DNA of 64,000 bases from Cannabis sativa (taxonomy: Eukaryota; Streptophyta; Magnoliopsida; Rosales; Cannabaceae): positions 38,267,280 through 38,331,279 of the forward strand of contig NC_083605.1 in the NCBI RefSeq assembly GCF_029168945.1. Reading direction: 5' to 3'. Within the stretch, counting starts at the first letter, position 1; each line of letters opens with the position of its first letter. Position numbers and translations under genes: made by a program. The notes under the pieces are model-generated. The model saw nothing but the letters and a program-made list of their open reading frames with translations, was not told the DNA's origin and made no database searches. Shown piece after piece: positions 32,810 to 45,172 of this stretch.

Positions 32810-33742
32810 CCTGTAGTTCCTGCACCAGAGATACCAGTAGCTCATGCCCCTACTGTGCAGACTGAACCGATTGTTGCAATGAATCAGAAGGAACCCCTGT
32901 ATGAAAGGTTCCGTAAGCAGGCACCTCCAATTTTCCTGGGAGGCCCCGATGTTATGAAACTCGAGCAATGGCTAACTGTGATCACCAGGATCTTGAATTT
33001 TATGGGCGTCATGGGTAATGATAGAGTTGTCTGTGCCACATTCCAATTTTAAGAAGACGCTTTAGTTTGGTGGGACATGGTGTCCATGATTTATGACGTT
33101 ACCACAATGACTTGGGAGAAGTTCCAAGAACTGTTTAATGCCAAGTACTATAATGAGGCGGTCAGAAGCGCCAAGAGAAAAGAATTCACCCATTTGGCTC
33201 AGAAAGAAAACATGAGTGTTACTGAGTACACGACTCTGTTTGATCGCTTGGCAAGGTTGGCCTCAAGAATTGTGCCAACCGATTTCAGTAAAAAGGAGAA
33301 GTACCTGGATGGGTTAAATGCAAAAATGAGACATGATCTAATGATCACTACTGACGACAAAACCACTTATGCGGAAATGGTGGATAAAGCGCTGCGAGCT
33401 GAGGGTGCAGTGGGATGTATGATTGAGTCTGGTGGAACTCTTGCTGTTGGCGGGGCTCCTACCCCTCCTGCATCAGGTTTTAGCAGGGGAGGTAGTGGTT
33501 TGGCCATGGATCAGAAAAGAAAAGCATCCACTGCAACCAGTGGCTCAGGTCAGAACAAGAGGTTCAGAGGGAACCAGGGTCGAGGCAATCGGCAGGGTAA
33601 TTCTGAGACCCGATACACTTACCCGGAGTGTCCGAGTTGTAAAAGGCACCATCTAGGATAGTGTAAAGGGCAGGGGTGCTTTCAATGTGGCATGTTAGGT
33701 CATTACAAGAGGGATTGTCCTCAACTCAGAACCGAAGCATGA
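32810..33742 (+). pseudogene. Gypsy-A gag, C-terminal part with zinc knuckle
   Basis: It continues the frame of 28725-29018. It contains the Ty3-type gag core (PPIFLGGPDVMKLEQWL; LVWWDMV; FQELFNAKYYNEAVRSAKRK; EYTTLFDRLARLA; KYLDGL), a basic Gly-rich linker (QNKRFRGNQGRGNRQGN) and a CCHC knuckle CFQCGMLGHYKRDC (33677-33718). In-frame stops at 33050 (TAA), 33659 (TAG) and 33740 (TGA) kill it. The domain order is otherwise complete. Confidence 0.85.
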
Positions 33743-34290
33743 AAGACTGCAGCGAAACCCACTCTACCAAGGGTGTTCGCCATAACTAAGGTTGATGTAG
33801 AAGCCAGCCCTTCGGTAGTAATAGGTCAGCTCTCAGTCAATAGCTCTTAATTCTCTGTACTGTTTTACTCTGGGGCAACTAAGCCATAATCTTTAATAAA
33901 TTTGATAGATCGCACGATACTTATGAATCAGGGTTTGGAACCCTATTACCTGGCGGAGAGTTAGTTATCTCCAAAAGGTGTATTAGGTCTATGCCGATCA
34001 GGATTGACGATAGGGAGTTAAGTGCTGACCTAATAGAAATGAGCTTAGCAGATTTTGATATTATACTGGGAATGGATTTCTTGTCCAAATATTCAGCCAG
34101 TATTGACTGCAAGAGGAAGATGGTAACCTTCCAACTAGAAGGTGAAGAACCGTTTGTTTTTGTCTGTTCGGTTCAGGGATCTGGGGTCTTGGTAATTTTG
34201 ATGTTAACAGCAAAAGAATTGTTATGTGATGGATGTGTAGGGTTTCTGGCCGTGGTATTGGATACCACTCGGCCTAACTCTGTTTAGCTA
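33743..34290 (+). pseudogene. Gypsy-A aspartic protease, inactive
   Basis: The protease would process the polyprotein. The catalytic D[ST]GA motif is present as YSGATK (about 33865-33882), with the active-site Asp replaced by Tyr. The flap and second half survive in the open stretch 33991-34287, with LADFDIILGMDFLSKYSASI, the usual ILGMDWL block. Several stops lie between. Confidence 0.8.
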
Positions 34291-34302
34291 GAAGACATCA
34301 AG

Positions 34303-35094
34303 GTGGTTCGGGAATTTCTAGATGTTTTTCCTGATGAACTTCCGGGTTTACCACCTCAGCGAGAAATTGATTTTCTAATTGATTTTGCACCTGGATCAGA
34401 ACTGGTTTCTAAAGCCCCTTATAGAATGGCTCCAGCAGAACTTAAAGAATTGAAAATTCAACTCCAAGGGTTGCTTGACATAGGATTTACTCGGCCTAGT
34501 GTGTCACCCTGGGGAGCTCCGGTACTGTTTGTTAAGAAGAAAGATGGGTCTCTATGAATGTGCATCGACTATCGGGAGTTGAATAAGCTAACAATCAAGA
34601 ATAAATGCCCTTTACCTAGGATCGATGATCTTTTTGATCAACTTCAGGGGAAGACGGTCTTTTCAAAGATTGATCTCCGGTCGGGCTATCATTAGTTGAG
34701 AATCCGAGAGGGGGACATTCCAAGATGGCTTTCCGTACTAGGTATGGACATTATGAATTTCTGGTTAGGTCGTTTGGACTAACCAATGCTCCCATAGTTT
34801 TCATGGATCTGATTAATAGGTAATTCAAGGATTTCCTCGATGTCTATGTGATTGTGTTTATCGACAACATCCTTGTGTACTCTCAATCAGAAGAGGAGCA
34901 TGAGCAACATCTCCGAATGGTTCTGCAATGGCTTCGAGAACACAAGCTTTATGCCAAGTTTAAAAGGTGTGAATTTTGGCTATCTCGGGTGTCCTTCCCT
35001 GGACACATTGTTAGCAAAGATGGGATCAAGCTGGATCCGGGAAAGATAGAATCCGTCAGGGATTGGCCAAGACCGAAAACAGGACCGAAATTAG
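34303..35094 (+). pseudogene. Gypsy-A reverse transcriptase, interrupted
   Basis: Starts [17 protein letters not shown], then the RT fingers ([37 protein letters not shown]), a stop at 34555, [20 protein letters not shown], and the palm. The YVDD active site reads FIDN at 34857-34868, so the second catalytic Asp is lost. There is a frameshift near 34715 and stops at about 34555, 34694 and 34820. The reading continues to 35094, where nCop-3 enters after ATTAG, and resumes at 45173. Confidence 0.88.
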
Positions 35095-36987
35095 TGTTGG
35101 GTTTTATGCCCTAAATAAAACTCATTTCAATATAATCAGATTTACTTATTAATATAGATCAGCAATAACATTTAATGTTGCATGGTTCACATGATTTTTT
35201 CAATGATTATATGTACATAATGTATAAATTCATCTGAAACCCTTTTCACATACTTGATCCTGTTTATTGTGCCGTCAACACATTGGAAAGTAAACATGAC
35301 TATGTGAATAAAGTTTCCTAGATTTATCAGACACAGGGTTTTACTGATATGATAATCTACAACAGGAGTTTACTTGTATTTGGAGAAATACTATGTTCTT
35401 TCCAGAACATTGGTTAAAGTAAAGCTCAGGTTGGATGCATGGAGTATGCATCGGAAGGGACAGATATTGAACTTTGACTTAGATTTAAATTAAACTTACC
35501 GTAAAATCTATTCAAGTCAATATCGCCTAGTTGATCCTAGATCAAATGATCTTAATCCTGTTATGATTAGGCTCAATCTTGAAAGGCTATTCGTGTTCCT
35601 TGAATTGTTAGTTAAGCCTACTTTTAGGTCAGGGTGATACATACTTTTTGGGAACACGGTAGTGCACTTGAGTGGGAGCGCTAGCGTAATCATGGAATCT
35701 ATAGCTTCTATCTGTCGAGTAGTAAGCAAAGGATGATCACCTTCGAGCTTGGCCAAATGAAAATAAATGGTGGAGATCTCATTTCACATAAGCTGAAATA
35801 TCATTTATACGGGGTCAAGTGTTTTAAGGATAAAATACATAGTAGGGTGTTACTGTAATTTAATCCCTTTACTGTGTAGATCATTCATATAGAGGATAAT
35901 TGATCACATTAGGATTATAACAATGGATAACTAATGATGTGTCTATATGGTGGAACATATAGAGCATTCTATATACTCAGAGTGCAATTCTAAGTTCTAT
36001 GCGTGGATTCAACGAAGAATTAATAAGTTAGTGAATTTTAGTGCTAAATTCTTGATCTACTTATTGGAAGCTCGGTTATATAGACCCATGGTCCCCCCAC
36101 TAGTTGAGATAATATTGCTTGTAAGACTCATGTAATTGGTTTTGATTAATCAATTATAATTCACAAATTAGACTATGTCTATTTGTGAATTTTTCACTAA
36201 GTAAGGGCGAAATTGTAAAGAAAGAGTTTATAGGGGCATATTTGTTAATTATGATACTTTGTATGGTTCAATTAATAAATATGATAAATGACAATATTAT
36301 TTAATAATTATTTATAGTTATTAAATAGTTAGAATTGGCATTTAAATGGTTGAATTAGGAAATTGGCATTTTTGAGAAAATCAGATACAAAAGGTGTTAA
36401 AATTGCAAAATTGTAAAAAGCAAGGCCCAATCCACTAAGTGTATGGCCGGCCACCTTAGTAGGTATTTTAAGTTGATTTTTTCATTATTTTAATGCCATA
36501 TAATTCAAACCTAACCCTAGTGGAATGCTATAAATAGATAGTGAAGGCTTCTGGAAAATAAGACTTTTTCCTGACACTTTCTGAATCAGAAAAACTGAGC
36601 CTTCTCTCTCCCTATCTTTAGCTGCCACTTCTTCTCTTCCCTCTTGATAATTTCGAAATCCTTAGTGTATGAGTAGTGCCCACACACATCAAGTGATACC
36701 TCAATCATAGTGAGGAAGATCGTGAAGAAAGATCATCAACAAAGGAGTTTCAGCATCGAAGATTCAGAGAAAGAGATCCAGGTTCAGATATTGATAATAC
36801 TCTGCTACAGAAAGGAATCAAGGGCTAGATATCTGAACGGAAGGAGTCATTTAATTCTGTTGCACCCAATGTAAGGTTTCCTAAACTTTATATGTGTTTA
36901 ATTTATCGTTTTAGAAAGTTCATATTTAGGGTGTTAATCAACATACTTGTGAGTAGATCTAAGATCCTGGTAAAATAAATTCCAACA
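35095..36987 (+). mobile_element. nCop-3 5' LTR
   Basis: TGTTGGGTTTTATGCCC to AAATTCCAACA. A TATA box TATAAATAG is at 36529-36537, so transcription would start near 36560 and include the CT-rich segment after it. The minus strand has a 79-codon open frame (35517-35756). Confidence 0.93.
36529..36537 (+). promoter_or_regulatory. nCop LTR TATA box
   Basis: TATAAATAG, also present in the 3' LTR at 44704-44712 and in the other nCop LTRs. Position about 450 bases before the LTR end is reasonable for the R region start. Confidence 0.6.
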
Positions 36988-37319
36988 ACTAGCCTCAGAG
37001 CCATGGTAATTGATTTACTTGCAAGAAATTTGGACTTTAAAACGATTGTTTGTATGTTCTTTGGATGGTATCATGTTGTATTGAGTGTTATTTGATGATT
37101 GATTGATGTTTGTAAATTTTCGTGAAAAATAATTGCGATTTTGTTTCTGGAATTATTTTTATTGGATAGTATGGAAAAAATTAAGCAAGTTAGCCTTTTA
37201 CAGAACTCAATTTCGATTTTATTTTAATTAGTGGTGAATTTTTGAAGATTTGAAAAAATCGGGGCTGTGCTGAAATTTTCCTGCGATCGCAAATCTGTCC
37301 GTACAGTTCACAATTTTTT

Positions 37320-40100
37320 CATTTTTCTTCGATTTTTCATGCTTTTTCATGGAATTAACTTCCGGTTTTTGGTATAGTTTTGTATTTATACTATTACTAT
37401 TCCTAATTCAATTCTAATTATCTTTTTGAATTAATTTAATATTTTTTAAATTTAATTCAAGATATTAGTGTAATTTGAATTTGAATAGAATTAGTATCTA
37501 TCTTCTAGCTTAAAAATCTATCTTATTTTAAAATTTGATTATATCTTATCTTATTTTAAATTTAAAAATAAGATATTTATAATCATGTAATTTTTAAATC
37601 ATATAAGATATTTTGCTAATTTTTTAAATTTTGTTATTTTATTTATTTAAATTACATTTAAAATTTGAAAAAGATATTTATTTATCTTTTCTAATTTTTT
37701 ATTTAATTTTTATTTATAAAATAACATTTAAAATTTAAAAGTAGTTAGCAAATTTTTGAAATGAAATTTAGGTTGGTTGAAACCTAATTTTTCAAAAATT
37801 GTAGGTTTAATTTTAAATTTAAATTTTTTTAAAAAAAAATCGATTTTTTTCAAATTTTTTTAAATTTTTCGATTTTTTTTTATTTATTATTTAATTAATT
37901 ATTTTCGAAATTAAATATTTATCTTAAAATTAAATAAATCCTACATCCAACTATCCAACTAACCTTGTTGGAGGAGTATGTGTTTTAGCTTATATGTAAG
38001 TTTTCAAAACCTATTATTACTTGATTGCAAATAGCCATGGTTACTTTTTGCCAAATCTAATGATCTGATGGCTCCCTTGGTCAAGATAATAATTTGTAAC
38101 AGGTATATTTACAATCTTCTTTCATTTGTGTATGACCTAGCAACATGATAGGACCCATCCAAAGTGTGCCTGTGTGAGCCTATGTGTTTAATTTTATTAT
38201 AGATACATATAGGTTGTTGTTGCTAAAATAAATTATCATAGTTTTTGATAGAATTTATTTAGGCCCATTTAGTTTTTGGGCCTATTCAATTAATAACAGT
38301 TGTTCTTATTAAGGTTAAATTCCTCTCTTTTGGGCCTTGTGTGAGAGTTGGGAGCCATAGAAGTGGGTACGACATACTGAACCCAGCACCCCCTCACATT
38401 AACCACCCCAATTGTGAAGGCCCATTTGCCTGATTTGAACAACTGTACTAGGTTAATTACACTAGTTTAACCTAATAAAATTGATTAGCAACATAATTAA
38501 TTTTATTTATTTTGAAATTAATTTAAGAAAATTATAGTTTAAAGAATTCTTTATTCTAAGCTAAACTATATGTATTTTCTTGTATTTAATTAAATATAGA
38601 ATTATAACCATCTAGATTCTTTCTGGAACGTAATTTAAATTTTTCATTAAATATTCTTATTTAAGTTGATATTTAGTTATCTACAACTAACCAACTTAAA
38701 TCTGAATATCTTTTGAATTTCAAATTTCAAAATTAAGTTGAGGAATTTTAGGCATTGGTTATTAAGATTCTTTAGATATTTTTTAAGTTAATATCTTTTC
38801 GAATATTAACTTAAAATGAAATATTTTTGAATTAAGTGGTTACAACTTAATTTTTGATATTTAATTAAATTTAAATTTGAAAATATGTAAGTTCTAGATT
38901 TTTTCTAATACAACTTAAATTAGATATTTTTTCAAGCTTTGTGGAAAAGATACTTAGTTAAATAAGATATTTTCTAGGTAGTTATTTCTAGACTACTTAT
39001 TATTTCTAATATTAAAATAGGAAAATATTATACATTGTGAAATTAATTATTTAAATAATTAATTTTTGTACAATTTATTTTAAGTATATTTTTTCCTAGT
39101 ATTAAACTAGAGATTAATAATTAAGCCTTCTCTACACTTAATTATTTATTTCTTGAATTTAATACATTTAATTAATTTGAAAATTAAATATCTAAGTTGA
39201 TTTTTATCATCATACTTAAATATTTCTTTTTCATGACATTTAATTAAATAGAAAATTATTTTTAGTTGAAATTTATTTTTTCAACTAAATTTAAATAATT
39301 TTCAAAATATATTTTTTCTTTATTTTATTAATCAAATTTTGAAATTGCATTTCTTAAATGCTGGAATTTCAAATTTTATTTGAAAAATAGATTAAGTTGT
39401 GAATTAATTATTTATTTTAATTAATTCTTGGATCAACTTAAATTAATGATTTTTTTATTTATTGATTAATTTAAAATAAATTGAATTAAAGTATATTATT
39501 AGAAATTGAATTAATTACTCAAAGGAAAATCTAGATAGGTGATATTTTTGCTTGAAGTATTTTTCTAGTGTATTTAATTAAATAGAAAATTAATATTTAA
39601 GTTGATTTTTATCATCATACTTAAATATTTGAAATTTTTCTTATATATTTAATTAAATAGGAAAATTATATTTTTTGTTGTAAATTAATTTTATTAATTA
39701 ATTTTGGGCCAACATTAAATTAGAATAATTTTTCCAGGATTTATTTTTTATTTTAATATGCATTTGTTCGAAAATTGTATTCTTATATACTTTAATTTTT
39801 ATAAATGCAATATATATTTATAGAAAATTAAATTTGAGTTGTAAATTAATTTAAATTAATTTTGTAACAACTTAAATTGAATATTTTTCTAAATATTTAT
39901 TGGAAATTATTACTAAGATGGAAATAATTCATGTTATTTTCATATCCATCTAAGTAAAATTTATAAATATTAAATTAAAATTTGTATTTGGAATTTTTCA
40001 TTCTAAATTGGAAATTTTAATTAAATAAATATATATTTAAAATAAATAGAATAAATAAAGAGAATCAAAGAAAATACAACTCACTTTAAATAATGAGCTT
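37320..40100. other. AT-rich non-coding interior of nCop-3
   Basis: Extremely AT-rich, with no gag-like frame although this is where gag would lie. One island of normal composition (about 38310-38460) is shared with nCop-1. I see no gene. Confidence 0.7.
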
Positions 40101-40139
40101 GATTATTATTAAGATATTCGATCTCCATTGTGGGTTTTA

Positions 40140-40865
40140 CACCGTGTTTGTTTTAGTGAGTAATCCTCCCTAATGGAGGAACGTTCATTAGCAATTTTGC
40201 ACCGTTTAACCTCGCATGATAAGTAGTTTGTAAGTGTTTTGTATGGTATAGATCACCCTAATGGTGGCGACCATACTTGACTTGGAAATTATGAAACAAT
40301 GGTGGAAGCTCATAGATAGAATTGCCTTGACTCTCGCCTAAACGGGACAACGCTGAATTCCAATCTTGATCGAATAAAAGGTTGCTAGAATGGTTATCAT
40401 TTTAGATGAGCTGACAACTCTATTCAATGGATGATGCTTTGACTCTCGCCTAAACGGGACACTGTATCAGTTTGTTGAAAAACCTTAGAAATTATTTAGG
40501 ATTGTATGTTTTAGTATTTTCACTTGTCATTCCTACTTGCTATATGCTTATAATTTCTGAATTGTGTATGAATTTATATTGAACCATGTTATTTTCTGTT
40601 ATTAAGTTGTAGTTTAATTTCGAATCTTCATTGTTGGTCTAACATGTTTGTTTTTCTAATGAGATAAATCCCTAGAGGATTTTCACCATTAGACATACAT
40701 AATAGTGTTAGATCTCGAAAGATAAATATTGTATATGCAACATCTAGCTGTTCATCAATTGATGACACCTTGGACTAGTATTTTTACAATATGAAACAAG
40801 AAGATTACATAAATAAGATTACTTTGTCTTTCGCTAATCAAAGCATCGTTGGATTCTTATTTATA
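40140..40865 (+). repeat. nCop conserved hairpin and GCC-motif block (nCop-3 copy)
   Basis: Hairpins TCCTCC/GGAGGA (40164-40180) and CACC/GGTG (40254-40266) share loop CTAAT. Motif GACTCTCGCCTAAACGGGAC occurs at about 40329-40348 and 40441-40460, with a worn third copy at about 40825-40855. The block is the most conserved non-LTR part of the family. Confidence 0.7.
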
Positions 40866-41369
40866 AACGAAATTATCCTAATTCCTCTTAGCTTATTCAT
40901 TTCGAATTAGCTTCAAAATATATCATTGGATGAATGGTCTATAAATTATTTCATGTCATTCTATATTTTCTCTTAAGAAATTAAATGACGCATATGATTA
41001 TAATCCCGAAATTCTATTCCCAATTGATATAAATCCTCAATCTTAGAAATCTCCTACTTGTATGGGCAAATCTGACTTATAGTTTGTATTAGTAGTGCTG
41101 GTCCAAGATAGAATTACTCATAATATTTGGTATAAATTTAAGTCTTTGACTTTAATTTTAGATTCCAAATAGAAATTTTCTTATATTTCTAATTCCAGAA
41201 TACAATACAGTTACACTTTCTCAAGTGTTTAATATCCATCTTCTATTAATGGATTAAAACTGTATGGAATATGAGTTAGGTATTCTGTGACCAGGTTCCA
41301 CTTGCAGTATTCTAAGAACTCTTTGATGTAACTAAACCTAAGTCATCAATAGACACTACCATTTTTTTA

Positions 41370-41770
41370 ATCTATGGCATTTGTATCTTGTTCATAGTGG
41401 ATTTGACAAGATCAATCTCTGCAAAGAGTTAATATGCCTATATCCACTGAAAGTAGTTCATCTCATTCGCAGATGGATGTACATTCAGGGGTGGATATGA
41501 GTTTTTCGTTGTATTCTTAAAACGATAACTCTAGATTATACCTTTTAGCAAAGTAATTTGAAATGTTTGAAAAATTTCATTAATTTCTAGCAATGGTTAA
41601 AACCATTAAGGTAAGTGGTTAAAGATCTTGCGAACTGATAGGGTGGAGAAATAGTTAGTAGATATGCAGTTCAAAGATCATTAAATTGATTTTTGAATTA
41701 TATCCAAACTTACCTCCCCAGAAATTTCGAGTTGCATGTTGATGATTAGTTACTAGTCGTTGCCTTAATC
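41370..41770 (+). pseudogene. Ty1/copia pre-integrase and integrase remnant (nCop-3)
   Basis: Same segment as 15430-15790 and 1380-1840, with FDKINLCKELICLYPLK, a worn FEMFEKF and a GGEIVSRY-like relic of RGGE. Stops and frame changes are largely shared with nCop-4, which shows that the defects predate the movement of both copies. Confidence 0.65.
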
Positions 41771-41899
41771 CTTCTATGGTAATACAATTTCAGAATGATG
41801 TAATGGTTGTATACTTAATGTAAATCATTACTAGATTCATGGATGACCTAATCAAAATCTTAAGAAAAGCTAGAACTGTTAACCATGGTTTGTTAGCTA

Positions 41900-42910
41900 T
41901 TCTAAGTGATTAGGGGTGGACCATCCCATTGTCAATAGATAAGAAAGTGTTTGTTCAAACAAATACTACTTTTCTAAGAAAATGACTAAGTCTGAAAAAC
42001 AAGTAGCAAATAAAGGAGATATTTAATTCTTGATTCCAAAAGTGTTCTATCATCCCACTGCCTCTGTTGTCTTGTCACAACCAAAGAGGTTAATACCATT
42101 TAGTTTTCTTCGACATAATTCATGGTACCTTGTCGTAGTGGGAGAGTTTCTAGGAACTCACCTTCTTATGACTTGGGAGACACTAGTGATTAAAATCAAT
42201 TGTGAGTTTAAACAAGTAATGGATTGTCAAGATAAGAAACTAAGAAGAAAGCCAATAGAACTATGGTTTAATCCATTCACATGGAGTAACCTAAAGTTTT
42301 CTATTACAAGGACATAAAAGGAAATTTTAGTTAATAAGTCTATTCAATGGACTTAACAAAACTTCTTGTTCCTCGTATTATAGGTTTGAGTTTATCTAAA
42401 CCTATGGCTTGTGGTATACCTGGGAATTACTTACTCTAATGCAAGCAACTTACTTTAGTAAGATGCTGAAGCATTTTCTTTCTAATGGCAATCTATAGAA
42501 GCTTCACAACTTCTAAGGTATAGATTTTATTTATCTAAGGAAAAGTTTCAACTATTCCAGAAAAGATAAAGCCATGAAACAATTTCTTAAATCAACAGTA
42601 AGAGGTCTTAGATATGCTTTTGTATGCCTTAGACCAGACACCTGTTGTTGAGTGGGAGTAATGAGTAGGTATCAGATTAATCCAGGAGAAGAACATTGGA
42701 AGACAATCAAGTAAATCTTAAGATTAAGAAGAGGAACTATATGTTAGTCTATAAGGGTGTGTTTAAAACTCTTAGACTACACCATATCAGATTTCGAAAT
42801 TTGCCTTTGTGCTAGTAAATCTTTCTGATAAGATGGTGGTTACTCTGGGGGTGGAATAGTGATTTTGGAGAAGTGTAAAAACCTATCTGAAGTCTCTAGG
42901 TCTACCAGAG
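41900..42910 (+). pseudogene. Ty1/copia linker and RT/RNase H remnant (nCop-3)
   Basis: DKKVFVQTNTTFLRK (about 41940-41985) resembles the copia ENKVFVSTNATFL linker. From about 42530 come LSKEKFQLFQK, then LRYAFVCLRPDT, a stop, VGVMSRYQINPGEEHWKTIK and relics of the final RNase H part. No catalytic RT motif remains. An antisense open frame (42883-43077) is a shadow. Confidence 0.65.
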
Positions 42911-43257
42911 AGGGACTGAATGTTAAGGTTGCAGGAAAGGTACTTATTCAGTCTAAGGAAAGTTCTATACATTTTTGGCATCATTCCAAATTGCCTTAAA
43001 CTACTAGTGTTAATTTCCTGATTAACCAAAAATAGTTGCCAAAGATATAGAATCCAGTATCCCAAGAGAGTAGACATATAGAGAGGAATTTCACATTATC
43101 AATGATTTTGTGATTAAAGGAAGAGTAATGGTGGAGAAAAGGTCGTGTTTAATTCAACCTTTAAAATCCTATTACGAGGAGTTTACTACTACTGCACTTG
43201 ATTTGTATATCAAGGTGTTGAGATTATTTGAAACGCACTTTTTGTTTTATATTAGTG

Positions 43258-43269
43258 CAAGTGGGAGTT
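43258..43269 (+). other. nCop-3 polypurine tract
   Basis: CAAGTGGGAGTT directly before the 3' LTR, typical of copia elements such as the Angela/Tork types. Confidence 0.8.
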
Positions 43270-45167
43270 TGTTGGGTTTTATGCCCTAAATAAAACTCAT
43301 TTCAATATAATCAGATTTACTTATTAATATAGATCAGAAATAACATTTAATGTTGCATGGTTCACATGATTTATTTCATGATTATATGTACATAATGTAT
43401 AAATTCATCTGAAACCCTTTTCACATACTTGATCCTGTTTATTGTGCCGTCAACACATTGGAAAGTAAACATGACTATGTGAATAAAGTTTCCTAGATTT
43501 ATCAGACACAGGGTTTTACTGATATGATAATCTACAACAAGAGTTTACTTGTATTTGGAGAAATACTATGTTCTTTCGAGAACATTGGTTAAAGTAAAGC
43601 TCAGGTTGGATGCATGGATTATGCATCGGAAGGGACCAATATTGAACTTTGACTTAGATTTAAATTAAACTTACCGTAAAATCTATTCAAGTCAATATCG
43701 CCTAGTTGATCCTAGATCAAATGATCTTAATCTTGTTATGATTAGGCTCAATCTTGAAAGGCTATTCGTGTTCCTTGAATTGTTAGTTAAGCCTACTTTT
43801 AGGTCAGGGTGATACAAACTTTTTGGGAACACGGTAGTGCAATTGAGTGGGAGCGCTAGCATAAACATGGAATCTATAGCTTCTATCTGGTGAATAGTAA
43901 GCAAAGGATGATCACCTTCGAGCTTGACCAAACAAAAATAAATGGTGGAGATCTCATTTCACAAAATCTGAAATATCATTTATACGGGGTCAAGTGTTTT
44001 AAGGATAAAATACATAGTAGGGTGTTACGGTAATTTAATCCCTTTACTGTGTAGATCATTCATATAGAGGGTAATTGATCACATTAGGATTATAACAATG
44101 GATAACTTATGATGTGTCTATATGGTGGAACATATAGAGCATTCTATATACTGAGAGTGCAATTCTAAGTTCTATGCGTGGATTCAACGAAGAATTAATA
44201 AGTTAGTGAATTTTAGTGCTAAATTCTTGATCTACTTATTGGAAGCTCGGTTATATAGACCCATGGTCCCCCCACTAGTTGAGATAATATTGCTTGTAAG
44301 ACTCATGTAATTGGTTTTGATTAATCAATTATAATTCACAAATTAGACTATGTCTATTTGTGAATTTTTCACTAAGTAAGGGCGAAATTGTAAAGAAAGA
44401 GTTTATAGGGGCATATTTGTTAATTATGATACTTTGTATGGTTCAATTAATAAATATGATAAATGACAATATTATTTAATAATTATTTATAGTTATTAAA
44501 TAGTTAGAATTGGCATTTAAATGGTTGAATTAGGAAATTGGCATTTTTGAGAAAATCAGATACAAAAGGTGTTAAAATTGCAAAATTGCAAAAAGCAAGG
44601 CCCAATCCACTAAGTGTATGGCCGGCCACCTTAGTAGGTATTTTAAGTTGATTTTTTCATTATTTTAATGCCATATAATTCAAACCTAACCCTAGTGGAA
44701 TGCTATAAATAGATAGTGAAGGCTTCAGGAAAATAAGACTTTTTCCTGACACTTTCTGAATCAGAAAAACTGAGCCTTCTCTTCTCTCTCCCTATCTTTA
44801 GCTGCCACTTCTTCTCTTCCCTCTTGATAATTTCGAAATCCTTAGTGTATGAGTAGTGCCCACACACATCAAGTGATACCTCAATCACAGTGAGGAAGAT
44901 CGTGAAGAAAGATCATCAACAAAGGAGTTTCAGCATCAAAGATTCAGAGAAAGAGATCCAGGTTCAGATATTGATAATGCTCTGCCACAGAAAGGAATCA
45001 AGGGCTAGATATCTGAACGGAAGGAGTCATTTAATTCCGCTGCACCCAATGTAAGGTTTCTTAAACTTTATATGTGTTTAATTTATCGTTTTAGAAAGTT
45101 CATATTTAGGGTGTTAATCAACATACTTGTGAGTAGATCTAAGATCCTGGTAAAATAAATTCCAACA
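43270..45167 (+). mobile_element. nCop-3 3' LTR
   Basis: 1898 bp against 1893 bp for the 5' LTR; one visible five-base length difference in the CT-rich tract (about 44775). Ends are TGTTGGG and CCAACA. Followed by the duplication ATTAG, after which Gypsy-A pol resumes. Confidence 0.93.
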
Positions 45168-45172
45168 ATTAG

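Larger units (their letters stand above)
35095..45167 (+). mobile_element. nCop-3: complete, non-coding Ty1/copia-derived element
   Basis: 10.07 kb, flanked by the perfect duplication ATTAG (35090-35094 and 45168-45172) and bounded by 1.9-kb LTRs that differ at about 30 positions by eye. The interior lacks any working gene but keeps worn copia pol motifs in order, a degenerate Met-tRNA primer site (AGCCTCAGAGCCATGG, 36991-37006) and a polypurine tract (AAGTGGGAGTT). It is thus a recently moved non-autonomous element (LARD-like) that needs proteins from a relative. It split Gypsy-A between the reverse transcriptase and RNase H regions. Confidence 0.92.

Noticed and set aside
42883..43077. 64-codon frame repeated at 50067-50261
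   Set aside because: It is antisense to decayed copia pol and repeated only because nCop-3 and nCop-4 are recent copies.
35095..45167. Intact copia element
   Set aside because: Structure is complete, but no pol or gag frame survives; only worn motifs remain.
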